Source of the DNA: Anaerolineales bacterium
GTDB taxonomy: Bacteria > Chloroflexota > Anaerolineae > Anaerolineales > Villigracilaceae
Direction: 5' to 3'
NCBI GenBank assembly: GCA_016928525.1
Contig: JAFGKO010000002.1
Span: 1 to 16,147, forward strand
Length of the DNA stretch: 16,147 nt
Notes under the pieces: generated by a model
Told to the model about the DNA's origin: nothing
Seen by the model: the letters and a program-made list of their open reading frames with translations, nothing else
The model's database searches: none
Shown: positions 6,703 through 13,575 of the stretch, in pieces
Layout: every line of letters starts with the position of its first letter
How positions within the stretch are numbered: the first letter of the stretch is position 1
Position numbers and translations under genes: made by a program

Positions 6703-6711
6703 TGATATAAT
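6703..6711 (+). promoter_or_regulatory. Extended -10 promoter for the UPYC selenoprotein (leaderless)
   Basis: TG-A-TATAAT (6703-6711) is a perfect extended -10 element. A start 7-8 bases downstream falls on 6718-6719, the first base of the ATG. There is no well-spaced -35 box and no ribosome binding site, so the transcript is probably leaderless. Confidence 0.6.
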
Positions 6712-6718
6712 CCGCCGC

Positions 6719-7456
6719 ATGGAAAATACGCCTTTGCCTGCCACAACCGATGAAATGGTTACTTTTAAGCGCAGTCACTTCTACGCGATTATGGTTGTGT
6801 TTTCATTTGCCGTCGGCATTTTAGTCGGCTACATGGCCTGGGGTCGTGGTATACCCGCTCAACAGGTAGCAGCTGCGCCTGCACAGACTCCTGCTGACCA
6901 AGCGGCTGAACCTTCTTTTACTCGGTATGATATTCCAACAGAGGGATACCCCAGCCTTGGCCCAGAAGATGCCGAGATCGTCCTGGTTGAATTCAGCGAC
7001 TACCAATGACCATACTGCAAACGCTGGCGTGACCAGGTTCTCGATCCATTATTAGCTGCTTATCCGGGACAGATACGGCTTGTCTATCGCAATCTGCCAT
7101 TGACATCCATCCACCCCGAGGCTTTCCCGGCCGCTGTTGCATCCCTTTGTGCGGACGAGCAAGGCGCATACTGGCCTTATCATGACAAACTCTTTAGCGA
7201 TGAATTAGGGTTAAACCGTAACGCATATATACAATATGCTGTTGACCTTGGTTTAGATGGAAGTGCCTTCGAAGCCTGCCTCGACAGCGGCAAATTCGAT
7301 GACTTCATTCAGGAAGACATAGATTTCTCTCTGAATTTGGGTATACGTTCCACGCCAACCTTCTTCATCAATGGGCTGGCTGTTGTCGGAGCTCAACCGC
7401 TGGATGCCTTCAAACAGGTGATCGACAAGGAACTGGCTGGAGAGATTCCGGAATAA
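6719..7456 (+). CDS. Selenocysteine-containing DsbA-like oxidoreductase (UPYC motif, UGA at 7007-7009)
   Basis: One frame runs from ATG 6719 to TAA 7454 with one internal UGA, giving 245 residues if UGA is Sec. A cytoplasmic stub, one membrane helix (about 20-40) and an Ala/Pro-rich linker precede a DsbA-type thioredoxin fold. The active site reads IVLVEFSDYQ-U97-PYC100-KRW. The family has Q-C-P-Y-C here, so Sec replaces the first Cys. The fold continues through the inserted helical domain (YWPYHDKLF) to the cis-Pro loop RSTPTFFING (P213). A bulged hairpin suited to SECIS follows the UGA at 7020-7039. The protein should face the outside and catalyse disulfide oxidation, reduction or isomerisation. 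The start is an ATG directly after an extended -10 box. A pseudogene is unlikely because the frame after UGA codes for complete, family-like sequence. Confidence 0.85.
7020..7039 (+). promoter_or_regulatory. Candidate bacterial SECIS hairpin for UGA 7007-7009
   Basis: CTGG (7024-7027) pairs with CCAG (7033-7036) around a CGUGA loop (7028-7032), and AAC (7020-7022) pairs with GUU (7037-7039) outside a single bulged G (7023). The loop G at 7029 is the 20th base after the UGA. A bulged upper stem with G in the first two loop positions at this distance matches what is known for bacterial SECIS elements bound by SelB. Confidence 0.68.
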
Positions 7457-7473
7457 TCTCTGACCTACAAAAG

Positions 7474-7506
7474 AAATGGGCGGGCTTGATTTTCCCGCCC
7501 ATTTTT
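7474..7506 (+). terminator. Rho-independent terminator after the UPYC selenoprotein
   Basis: AAATGGGCGGG (7474-7484) pairs with CCCGCCCATTT (7494-7504) around a 9-base loop, followed by further T residues. It separates this gene from the deoxynucleoside kinase gene. Confidence 0.88.
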
Positions 7507-7522
7507 CAAACCTGGAGGGCTA

Positions 7523-8188
7523 ATGAAGAAGTTTGTTGCAGTAGCCGGGAATATTGGGGTGGGAAAATCGACTCTGGTTGAGGGACTCTGCCAACAGTTA
7601 GACTGGGAGCCGTTTTACGAACCCGTAACAGAAAACCCCTATTTGGCCGATTTCTACAATGACATGGCGGCCTGGTCTTTCCATTCGCAGGTTTTCTTTC
7701 TGACCCATCGCCTGCGCGCCCATCATCAAATTGCCCAGCATCCTAACTCGGTGATACAGGATCGCAGCGTGTACGAGGATGCTGAAATTTTCGCGCAGAA
7801 CCTGTATCTTCAAGGACACATCCTTGAACGTGATTATCAAACTTACAAGGAATTATATGAGACCGTGATGGAGTTTTTGCCGCCTCCCGACCTGGTTATT
7901 TATCTGCGCGCATCGGTGGAAACGCTCATGGACAGGATTTCCCACCGCGGCCGAGACTACGAACGCTCTATCTCAAGCGATTACCTGAAAAGCCTGAACC
8001 TGCTCTACGAAAATTGGATCGCGCGCTTCACGCTTTGCCCGGTACTCACCGTCCCTGCTGATGACCTGGATTACGTTGCACACTCGGGGCACCTGCGCTT
8101 GATCGTGGCGAAAGTGAACGAGAAATTGACCGGCAAAGAGGAGGTCATCTTTGCCCCCGAGGAAGTTGCCAGCGCCGCAACGGATTGA
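7523..8188 (+). CDS. Deoxynucleoside kinase (dNK/dGK-dAK family)
   Basis: The protein has 221 residues. The P-loop GNIGVGKST (9-17) opens the protein, followed by the substrate-side E in EPFYEPV, the DRSVYEDAEIF motif in mid-protein (catalytic Asp-Arg-Ser), the ligand-closing RGRDYE segment, and an uncharacteristic acidic tail. This is the cytoplasmic salvage enzyme that phosphorylates deoxynucleosides with ATP; purine deoxynucleosides are the usual substrates of bacterial members with this DRS motif, but the exact substrate cannot be read from sequence. The ATG follows GGAGGG. The gene is flanked by terminators on both sides, so it is monocistronic. Confidence 0.9.
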   Translation: MKKFVAVAGNIGVGKSTLVEGLCQQLDWEPFYEPVTENPYLADFYNDMAAWSFHSQVFFLTHRLRAHHQIAQHPNSVIQDRSVYEDAEIFAQNLYLQGHILERDYQTYKELYETVMEFLPPPDLVIYLRASVETLMDRISHRGRDYERSISSDYLKSLNLLYENWIARFTLCPVLTVPADDLDYVAHSGHLRLIVAKVNEKLTGKEEVIFAPEEVASAATD

Positions 8189-8197
8189 AAATAGTTA

Positions 8198-8221
8198 GGG
8201 GTTGCGCGGCAGCCCCTTTTT
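8198..8221 (+). terminator. Rho-independent terminator of the deoxynucleoside kinase gene
   Basis: GGGGTTGC (8198-8205) pairs with GCAGCCCC (8209-8216), with one G-U pair, around a GCG loop and is followed by TTTTT. Confidence 0.88.
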
Positions 8222-8231
8222 ATGGTCAGGA

Positions 8232-8268
8232 TAAAACGACAGGAGCGGACGGGTTCTTCCGCTCCTGT
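8232..8268 (-). terminator. Terminator of the phosphofructokinase gene
   Basis: ACAGGAGCGGA (8239-8249) and TCCGCTCCTGT (8258-8268) form a perfect 11-bp stem. Read on the minus strand it lies just after the phosphofructokinase stop and is followed by CGTTTTAT, a short T-run. Confidence 0.82.
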
Positions 8269-8274
8269 TCTCTG

Positions 8275-10506
8275 TTAATCTGCTTGCTGAGAGGGTCCGT
8301 GTTGGGCCAGTAAACTGGCAATTGGTCTCAAATCTAGCCACCACTGTGTGCGCGGACGCTGGTATTCGCTTTCTACCATACGCTCGAAGTCGCGCATATC
8401 GTGGAATTGGATCTGGCCGTTCTGCAGGCCGATGAAGGCGCTGCGATCACCGTCCTTGTTGCACTCCTCGATCAGGAATTCCAGACATAGACGCGCCAGC
8501 CGGTTGGCCTGGATGCGGTCAAAGGGGGAAGGGTCGCCGCCCTGTTGGAGATGGCCCAGGATGGCCGGCCGTACGTCGAACACATCCTTGCCCTCCTCTT
8601 CGAACAGCGCGCAAATGAAATGGGTACTGTAGATCGGATTAGCATATTCGTTGCGGATCATCAATCCCAGGCGCTTCCCTGACAGGAATCCTTCGGTCAG
8701 TTTTTCCACGTCAGCTTGCAGGTCCCGCAGCGTGATGCCCTCCTCGTGCATGTAGACGCGCTCCGCGCCAGTGGCCAGTCCACCCATCAACGCCAGGTAA
8801 CCGCAGAAATGTCCCATGACCTCGACCACGAAACAGCGGCGGGTTGCCACAGCCGATTGCTTTATTTTGTCCACTGCATCCACGATGCTATTCAGGGCTG
8901 TATCCGCACCGATACTGAGTTCCGAACCGGGCAGGTTGTTGTTGATCGAGGCGGGCAGGCAAATGGTCGGGATGTCGAACGCGGGAAAACTCGAGCGGTT
9001 GGTCAGCAGCAGGTGCGCAGATTCATAGGCAGTCCAACCACCAATGACCAGCAAGGCATCGATGTGTTGGTCTTCGATCACGCGCGCAATGGAGTACAGA
9101 TCGCTTCCCTTCGGAACCCGGCGGTTGGTCCCGAGCACTGAACCGCCTTGCGCAGCCCAGCCGCTGGCGCTCATCCAATTCATCTCATCGACTTCGCCGT
9201 CCGCCAGACCTTCCAGGCCATTCCGTACGCCTAACATGATATGCCCCTGGTCGAGTCCCAGCCGGATGGCAGCCCGGGCAGCGGTGTTCATTCCTGGCGC
9301 AGCACCACCCGCATTCAAGACGGCGATACGGAATCGTTTCTGTCCTGGCTCGATGGGATGTGGCAGGGCGCGCACCATCGTCTTCAATGTGCGGAAGGCA
9401 TCTTTGAAGGACGAACTGCGCAGGTCCATGGCTCTCTCGTAGTCCTTGGCGGCGATCGCTACGGCAACCGCCTGAGTCTTCTCGATGCACTCCATCAAAG
9501 GAATGCGGGTCATGCGGTTGTTTTTGATACCAATGATGATCGGTTCGTCCTCGGGTTTCGCGTTAAGAATCGTCTGGACGGCTTCGTGTCCCATGAATGT
9601 ACCCAGGGTGCGGTCGAACGCGCTTGGACGGCCGCCACGTTGGACATGGCCCAGCACGGTCACGCGCACCTCTTCGCCCAGGCGTTCCTCGAGCGCGGCC
9701 TGGACGTCAGTGCTGCCGATGTAATTCCCTTCACGGTCATGCGCCCCCTCGGCCAAGATGACAATGCTGTCACGCCGGCCGGCTTCACGCCCAGCACGCA
9801 GGCGCTCTGCCATCACATCCGCCCAGTTTTCCACGTCAGGTGGCGCTTCGGGAATGAGCACCCAGTCTGCGCCGGTGGCCAGGGCGCCCATCAAAGCTAG
9901 GTAGCCGCAGTTGCGTCCCATAACCTTGACCACAAACGTACGTTGATGGCTGGCCGCCGTGCTGGTGATGGCATCCACGGCCTCGGTAATACGGTGCAGA
10001 GCGGAATCGGCGCCGATGGTCATATCGGTGCCGTAGAAGTCGTTGTCGATTGAACCAACCAGACCGACGATGGAAAGGTTAGGATACCGCGCGGCGGTTT
10101 CGGCATCGATTTCGCCGCTATCGAGGAGTTCGGCCACCAGCGAGGGCCATTCCTGTCTGAAGACATTCGCACCGGTAAGCGACCCGTCGCCGCCAATGAC
10201 GATCAAACCGTCGATCCCATGCTGGATCAGATTGTGGGCAGCAACCCGGCGTCCCTCGCGGTTTCGGAAGGCCTGGCAGCGTGCCGAACCAATGACGGTT
10301 CCGCCCAGTTGCAGAATCCCGCCGACGGAATCCCAGCCCATTTTGCGGATGCGCTCTCCGCCATCCACCATACCCTGATAACCCTCATAGATTGCATAGA
10401 CTTCTACCCCCTGATCCAACGCAGCGCGCACTACTGCACGGACCGCTGCATTCATTCCCTGGGCGTCACCACCACTTGTGAGCACTGCAATTTGTTTTTT
10501 CATCAT
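8275..10506 (-). CDS. Two-domain (tandem) ATP-dependent 6-phosphofructokinase
   Basis: The protein has 743 residues, about twice a bacterial PfkA, made of two PFK domains (about 4-385 and 391-740). The N half is catalytic: SGGDAQGMN (11-19), GGDGS (105-109), GSIDND with catalytic D154, MGRNCGYLALM, and LGHVQRGGRPSAFDR. G at the GGDGS and GSIDND positions points to ATP rather than pyrophosphate as donor. The C half repeats every block but has lost key residues: GGWTA replaces GGDGS, and PASINNNLPGSEL (518-530) has Asn where the catalytic Asp belongs. Eukaryotic PFK C halves show the same kind of change (SNNVPGSD) and act as regulatory domains. It should phosphorylate fructose 6-phosphate in glycolysis with allosteric control by the C half. 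The start is ATG 10506 or the adjacent ATG 10503; the ribosome binding site is weak. Confidence 0.93.
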   Translation of the reverse strand: MMKKQIAVLTSGGDAQGMNAAVRAVVRAALDQGVEVYAIYEGYQGMVDGGERIRKMGWDSVGGILQLGGTVIGSARCQAFRNREGRRVAAHNLIQHGIDGLIVIGGDGSLTGANVFRQEWPSLVAELLDSGEIDAETAARYPNLSIVGLVGSIDNDFYGTDMTIGADSALHRITEAVDAITSTAASHQRTFVVKVMGRNCGYLALMGALATGADWVLIPEAPPDVENWADVMAERLRAGREAGRRDSIVILAEGAHDREGNYIGSTDVQAALEERLGEEVRVTVLGHVQRGGRPSAFDRTLGTFMGHEAVQTILNAKPEDEPIIIGIKNNRMTRIPLMECIEKTQAVAVAIAAKDYERAMDLRSSSFKDAFRTLKTMVRALPHPIEPGQKRFRIAVLNAGGAAPGMNTAARAAIRLGLDQGHIMLGVRNGLEGLADGEVDEMNWMSASGWAAQGGSVLGTNRRVPKGSDLYSIARVIEDQHIDALLVIGGWTAYESAHLLLTNRSSFPAFDIPTICLPASINNNLPGSELSIGADTALNSIVDAVDKIKQSAVATRRCFVVEVMGHFCGYLALMGGLATGAERVYMHEEGITLRDLQADVEKLTEGFLSGKRLGLMIRNEYANPIYSTHFICALFEEEGKDVFDVRPAILGHLQQGGDPSPFDRIQANRLARLCLEFLIEECNKDGDRSAFIGLQNGQIQFHDMRDFERMVESEYQRPRTQWWLDLRPIASLLAQHGPSQQAD

Positions 10507-10739
10507 TTAACTTTACCGTATCTCTATCATTTTTTCCTGAATTGTACTGCAAGTGGCTGGATGTGGGTGCTTGTTCTCCCGGTCTCTGGACTGGTTTTTT
10601 AAGTTTGGGTCTTCCGTTATTACGGTATTTTCCTGCCCAAAACGGTAGAGACTTAAATTCATAATCACCCCTCAAGCCAGTAAGCCCGCCGCGGGAGGGG
10701 ATGAAAGATGGATTCCTGTTTAAAGGCAGGTAGGGTCGT
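10507..10739. other. Intergenic gap without recognisable gene
   Basis: The 233 bases between the STAS gene and the phosphofructokinase gene (both minus strand) show no supported coding frame. I see no strong terminator; a weak CCTG/CAGG hairpin and a CCCGCCGCGGG palindrome are present. A TACAAT at 10546-10541 (minus) is the best -10-like sequence for the phosphofructokinase gene, without a matching -35 box. Confidence 0.5.
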
Positions 10740-11153
10740 TTAGTGGAAGGAAGCCATAGCCGGGTGGATATCGTTGAAGACTTCAAAGAAGGCTTTGAGC
10801 CCGACCGTGTCGAGCACAGCCAGTATATTTTCGTTGGGCTTGAATAATTTGATGTGCTCCTGGAAGCCGCTATCGCGGTCTTTGGCGATGGCGTGGATCG
10901 CGGACCAACCTTCTTCCAGGGTAGAGCGGTCTTCACCGCGGAATACACGAGCAACACGATGTAATGCTGCAATACCGGCGCTGCTTAAAAAGGTCAATTC
11001 GCTCATGTCCAATAAAAGGTTGCGTGTGCCGGTGTCATATAGTTTCTGCGCTTCGGTGACGAAGTACTCGTACGATGCCCCGTCCAATGCGCCCTGCAAT
11101 TTCATGATGCAGATGGCGGATGTATCTTGATTCTGTGAAATAATTAGTTCCAC
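10740..11153 (-). CDS. STAS-domain protein (anti-sigma factor antagonist-like)
   Basis: The protein has 137 residues when started at GTG 11151-11153, which has a GGAAGGA site 7-8 bases upstream; an ATG at 11180 would add 9 residues without a better site. The STAS core is clear: the first strand (IMKLQGALDGASYE), then RNLLLDMSELTFLSSAGIAALHRVARVF, where S57 or S58 is the usual phosphorylation site. It is longer than typical SpoIIAA proteins because of an extra segment of about 25 residues (about 73-98) before the last strand and helix. Such proteins are partner-switch components that bind an anti-sigma kinase when unphosphorylated. No partner kinase or phosphatase is adjacent. It lies upstream of the phosphofructokinase gene on the same strand, 233 bases away. 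Confidence 0.82.
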   Translation of the reverse strand: MELIISQNQDTSAICIMKLQGALDGASYEYFVTEAQKLYDTGTRNLLLDMSELTFLSSAGIAALHRVARVFRGEDRSTLEEGWSAIHAIAKDRDSGFQEHIKLFKPNENILAVLDTVGLKAFFEVFNDIHPAMASFH

Positions 11154-11229
11154 GTTCTGTTCCTTCCTACACAAATACATGACAATCTTTACCTTATTAT
11201 ACTATATATTTAGGCGTTTCCAATTTCTC

Positions 11230-11336
11230 TTGTTTCTCCGGGAATTTCCGTGGTAGATACCCGGATTTGGGGGTGTGAGCGTGCGTACGCTCACACCCCC
11301 AATCCGGACCTTTTCACGGCGAATCCTGAAGAACCT
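11230..11336. repeat. Dispersed nested palindromic repeat, copy A
   Basis: This element of about 107 bases matches 15932-16043 over nearly its whole length. It starts TTGTTTCTCCGGGAATTTCC, contains an inner hairpin (11261-11282 against 11287-11307, loop GCGT, one bulge), and ends near GAAGAACCT. The outer arms are less complementary than in copy B, and the inner loop is shorter by several bases. It fills most of the 292-base gap between the divergent STAS and protease genes. No coding frame is supported. Confidence 0.85.
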
Positions 11337-11445
11337 TTCTCTTTTGCCGTGACCTACCCCTTTTTCCAGGTGTGGACTGCCCATTTCGGCGATGTCAGAT
11401 AGAAAAGAGAAGGCTATACTGCTGTAAAATAAATAAGGAGTTGAA

Positions 11446-12339
11446 ATGTCCAATGTATTGGTAGAACTATCGAATGCGATGGCTGTTGCAGCCGAGAAGG
11501 CCGGCGTCTCGACGGTGATGGTCAATGCGCGCCGCCGTATGCCTGCCAGTGGCATCGCTTTTGCCATCGACCTGATCCTGACCGCCAACCATGTGGTGGA
11601 GCGTGAGGAAGGCATTACGGTTACATTGAGCGACGGAGTGGAAGTCCCGGCCACGGTGGCCGGACGCGACCACGGCACCGACCTGGCGCTGCTGCGTTTG
11701 GAACGTCCGCTGGCAAAGCCCGCAGAAACAGCACAGGAGGCCAAAGTCGGGCAACTGGTGCTGGCGTTGGGACGCCCGTCGGGGGCGGGTATCGAGGCCA
11801 GCCTGGGCGTGGTCAGCGCTGTGGGCGGCCCGGTTCACACCCGGCACGGGGCTATCGACAAATATATTCGCACCGATACCACCCCCTTCCCCGGTTTCTC
11901 TGGCGGCCCGCTGGTGGATGTCGAAGGGCGCGTGGTCGGGTTGAACACCTCCGGGTTTGGACATGGCGTGGCGCTCACCATCCCGGCTGACCTGGCCTGG
12001 AAGGTGGCCGAGCAGCTCGCCAAACACGGTTCGATCAGGCGCGGATATCTGGGTGTGCGCAGTCAGGGCGTGGAAATCCCTGAAACGGCGCAGAAAGCCC
12101 TTAAACGGGAGCAGACGACCGGTCTGATCTTGATCGGGGTCGAAAAAGACAGTCCTGCCGAAGCGGCCGGATTAATGGTCGGTGACATCCTCGTCGCCAT
12201 TGACGGCCAGCCTGTCCAGAACCACGATGAACTGTTCACCCGCCTGTCCGGTGACGTGATCGACAAATCCACACCGGTCGAGGTGTTACGCGGCGGCCAA
12301 CCACAGCGCATCAATGTGAAAATCGGAGCGCGAAAATGA
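11446..12339 (+). CDS. HtrA/DegP-like serine protease with one PDZ domain, no signal peptide
   Basis: The protein has 297 residues. A trypsin-like domain (about 10-190) has the catalytic triad H49 (TANHVVE), D79 (GTDLAL) and S152 (GFSGGPL). A PDZ domain (about 198-295) has the carboxylate-binding RRGYLGV loop and SPAEAAGLMVGDILVAIDG. HtrA proteases act in protein quality control and are normally exported, but the N terminus here (MSNVLVELSNAMAVAAEKAG) has no signal peptide or membrane helix, so the protein may be cytoplasmic. AAGGAG lies 6 bases before the ATG and TATACT at 11415-11420 is a possible -10 box. The stop overlaps the next gene's start by ATGA. Confidence 0.9.
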   Translation: MSNVLVELSNAMAVAAEKAGVSTVMVNARRRMPASGIAFAIDLILTANHVVEREEGITVTLSDGVEVPATVAGRDHGTDLALLRLERPLAKPAETAQEAKVGQLVLALGRPSGAGIEASLGVVSAVGGPVHTRHGAIDKYIRTDTTPFPGFSGGPLVDVEGRVVGLNTSGFGHGVALTIPADLAWKVAEQLAKHGSIRRGYLGVRSQGVEIPETAQKALKREQTTGLILIGVEKDSPAEAAGLMVGDILVAIDGQPVQNHDELFTRLSGDVIDKSTPVEVLRGGQPQRINVKIGARK

Positions 12340-12947
12340 ACTTCTCCACCCTGCTCAATACAGCCCTGGATGAACTGCTCGCGCGTGTCCGCCCTGCCCT
12401 GGCGGTCGTGCAAAATGGCCGGCGCGGGGCGGGGGTAGGCGTATTAGTTGGGGAAGGACTGGTACTGACCAGCAATCATGTGATCGCACGTGGACGGTCG
12501 TTCAAAGTCAAATTGGACGATGACGCATCCTACGAGGCCCGTGTCCTGTTTCGTGATCCCGAAGTGGACCTGGCGCTGTTGGGGATTCCCGCCAACGGCC
12601 ATCCCGCGGCAGTTTTCTCCGAAAAGGAACCGCGCCCCGGAGAGATGGTCTTCGCCTTCGGGCATCCCTGGGGACAGCGTAACGTGCTGACTGGCGGTGT
12701 GCTCTCGGCGGTGACGGCGGCTCACACCCAGCGTGGTGAAATCCCAGTACTGCGCACCGATGCGCGCCTGGCGCCTGGCAATTCGGGCGGCCCGTTGTTG
12801 AACGCCGCCGGGGAGGTGATCGGGTTGAATGCGATGATCTTCGGCGGCGACCAGGGCATTGCCATCCCGGCCAGCGTCATCCGCGCATTCCTGGATGCGG
12901 CGCGCGAGGCCATGCCAGCGGATGCTGTGCCGGAGGGCGTGCTTTGA
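12336..12947 (+). CDS. Second trypsin-like serine protease, PDZ-less
   Basis: The protein has 203 residues and is only a protease domain. The triad is H48 (TSNHVIA), D78 (EVDLAL) and S150 (PGNSGGPL), with FGHPWG and IGLNAM as further HtrA-family landmarks. It has no PDZ domain and no signal peptide. It is translationally coupled on both sides: ATGA with the PDZ protease and TGATG with the LuxR-type regulator. It is a paralogue of the preceding gene rather than a fragment, since all three catalytic residues and both barrels are present. Confidence 0.88.
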   Translation: MNFSTLLNTALDELLARVRPALAVVQNGRRGAGVGVLVGEGLVLTSNHVIARGRSFKVKLDDDASYEARVLFRDPEVDLALLGIPANGHPAAVFSEKEPRPGEMVFAFGHPWGQRNVLTGGVLSAVTAAHTQRGEIPVLRTDARLAPGNSGGPLLNAAGEVIGLNAMIFGGDQGIAIPASVIRAFLDAAREAMPADAVPEGVL

Positions 12948-13537
12948 TGCGGGTCGCCATCCTGGCGCCTGCGCTGGCGCTGCGCGTCGGTTTGCGGGAG
13001 GTCTTCCGCGGGTTGGAGGATGTGGAGGTCATAGCAGACGCATCCAGCCTGGATGAAGTGCCCGATGCTGATGTGCTGGTGCTGACCTCCCCGGATTATC
13101 TGTCGGACCTCGACGAAGATGCCCCGGCTGTTTTGTTGTTGACCGATGACCAGAACGCCGCCGCCCAGATGATGGACCTGCCGGTCTGGGGAATTCTGTC
13201 GCTGGACGCCAGCCCCGAGGAACTCTTGGCGGCTGTGCGCGCCCTGGGCGAGGGACTGTGGACCGGCTCGCCTGCCCTGTTGCAAACCTTGCTTGAACGC
13301 CAGCCCACTATGGCGCTCGATGAAGGCGACCCGATCATCGATCCACTGACCGCCCGCGAGCGCGAGGTGCTGCAACTGGCCGCCGAGGGGCTGGCGAACA
13401 AGCAGATCGCCCTGGCGCTGAACATCAGCGAGCATACGGTCAAATTTCATCTCTCGTCACTGTATGCCAAGCTGGGAGTCACCAGCCGCACGGAGGCCGT
13501 CCGCGCGGGGGCGCGGCGAGGGTGGGTGGTGCTATAG
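12947..13537 (+). CDS. LuxR/NarL-type regulator with degenerate receiver domain
   Basis: The protein has 196 residues. The C-terminal LuxR helix-turn-helix (about 132-196) is complete: LTAREREVLQLAAEGLANKQ, then ALNISEHTVKFHLSSLYAKLGV and TEAVRAGARRGW. The N-terminal domain has the length and start of a receiver (MRVAILAPALALRVGLREVF), but the acidic pair is replaced by Ala-Pro (A7-P8) and the phospho-acceptor position in ADVLVLTSPD is Thr47. It therefore should not be controlled by phosphorylation in the standard way. ATG 12947 overlaps the protease stop (TGATG), so the regulator is made together with the two proteases and may control them or be controlled by them. Confidence 0.87.
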   Translation: MRVAILAPALALRVGLREVFRGLEDVEVIADASSLDEVPDADVLVLTSPDYLSDLDEDAPAVLLLTDDQNAAAQMMDLPVWGILSLDASPEELLAAVRALGEGLWTGSPALLQTLLERQPTMALDEGDPIIDPLTAREREVLQLAAEGLANKQIALALNISEHTVKFHLSSLYAKLGVTSRTEAVRAGARRGWVVL

Positions 13538-13575
13538 AAAGACATCCGAAGTCTCTGAGACTTCGGATGTCTTTC
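13537..13575. terminator. Bidirectional hairpin terminator between convergent genes
   Basis: GAAAGACATCCGAAGTCT (13537-13554) is the exact reverse complement of 13558-13575 around a CTG loop, an 18-bp perfect stem. It touches the stop codon of the regulator gene on one side and that of the RibK-like gene on the other. The stem ends in A-rich/T-rich bases that can act as a short T-tract in both directions. Confidence 0.8.

Noticed and set aside
6719..7009. A truncated DsbA pseudogene stopped at UGA
   Set aside because: The remaining 148 codons are intact and family-like with no other lesion, and UGA sits exactly at the catalytic Cys, as in the other selenoprotein.
4283..7009. UGA recoded generally as Trp or Gly in this organism
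   Set aside because: Several intact genes here end with UGA (for example at 2742-2744, 8186-8188 and 12945-12947), so the standard code applies.
9241..9900. A 219-codon plus-strand frame inside the phosphofructokinase gene
   Set aside because: It is a shadow of the conserved PFK coding strand without recognisable domains.
11202..11744. A 180-codon minus-strand frame overlapping the HtrA-like protease start
   Set aside because: It runs through repeat copy A and is antisense to the protease; the composition is Ser/Arg-rich without motifs.
12944..12946. TTG as start of the LuxR-type regulator
   Set aside because: The adjacent ATG at 12947 overlaps the preceding stop as TGATG and is the more likely coupled start.
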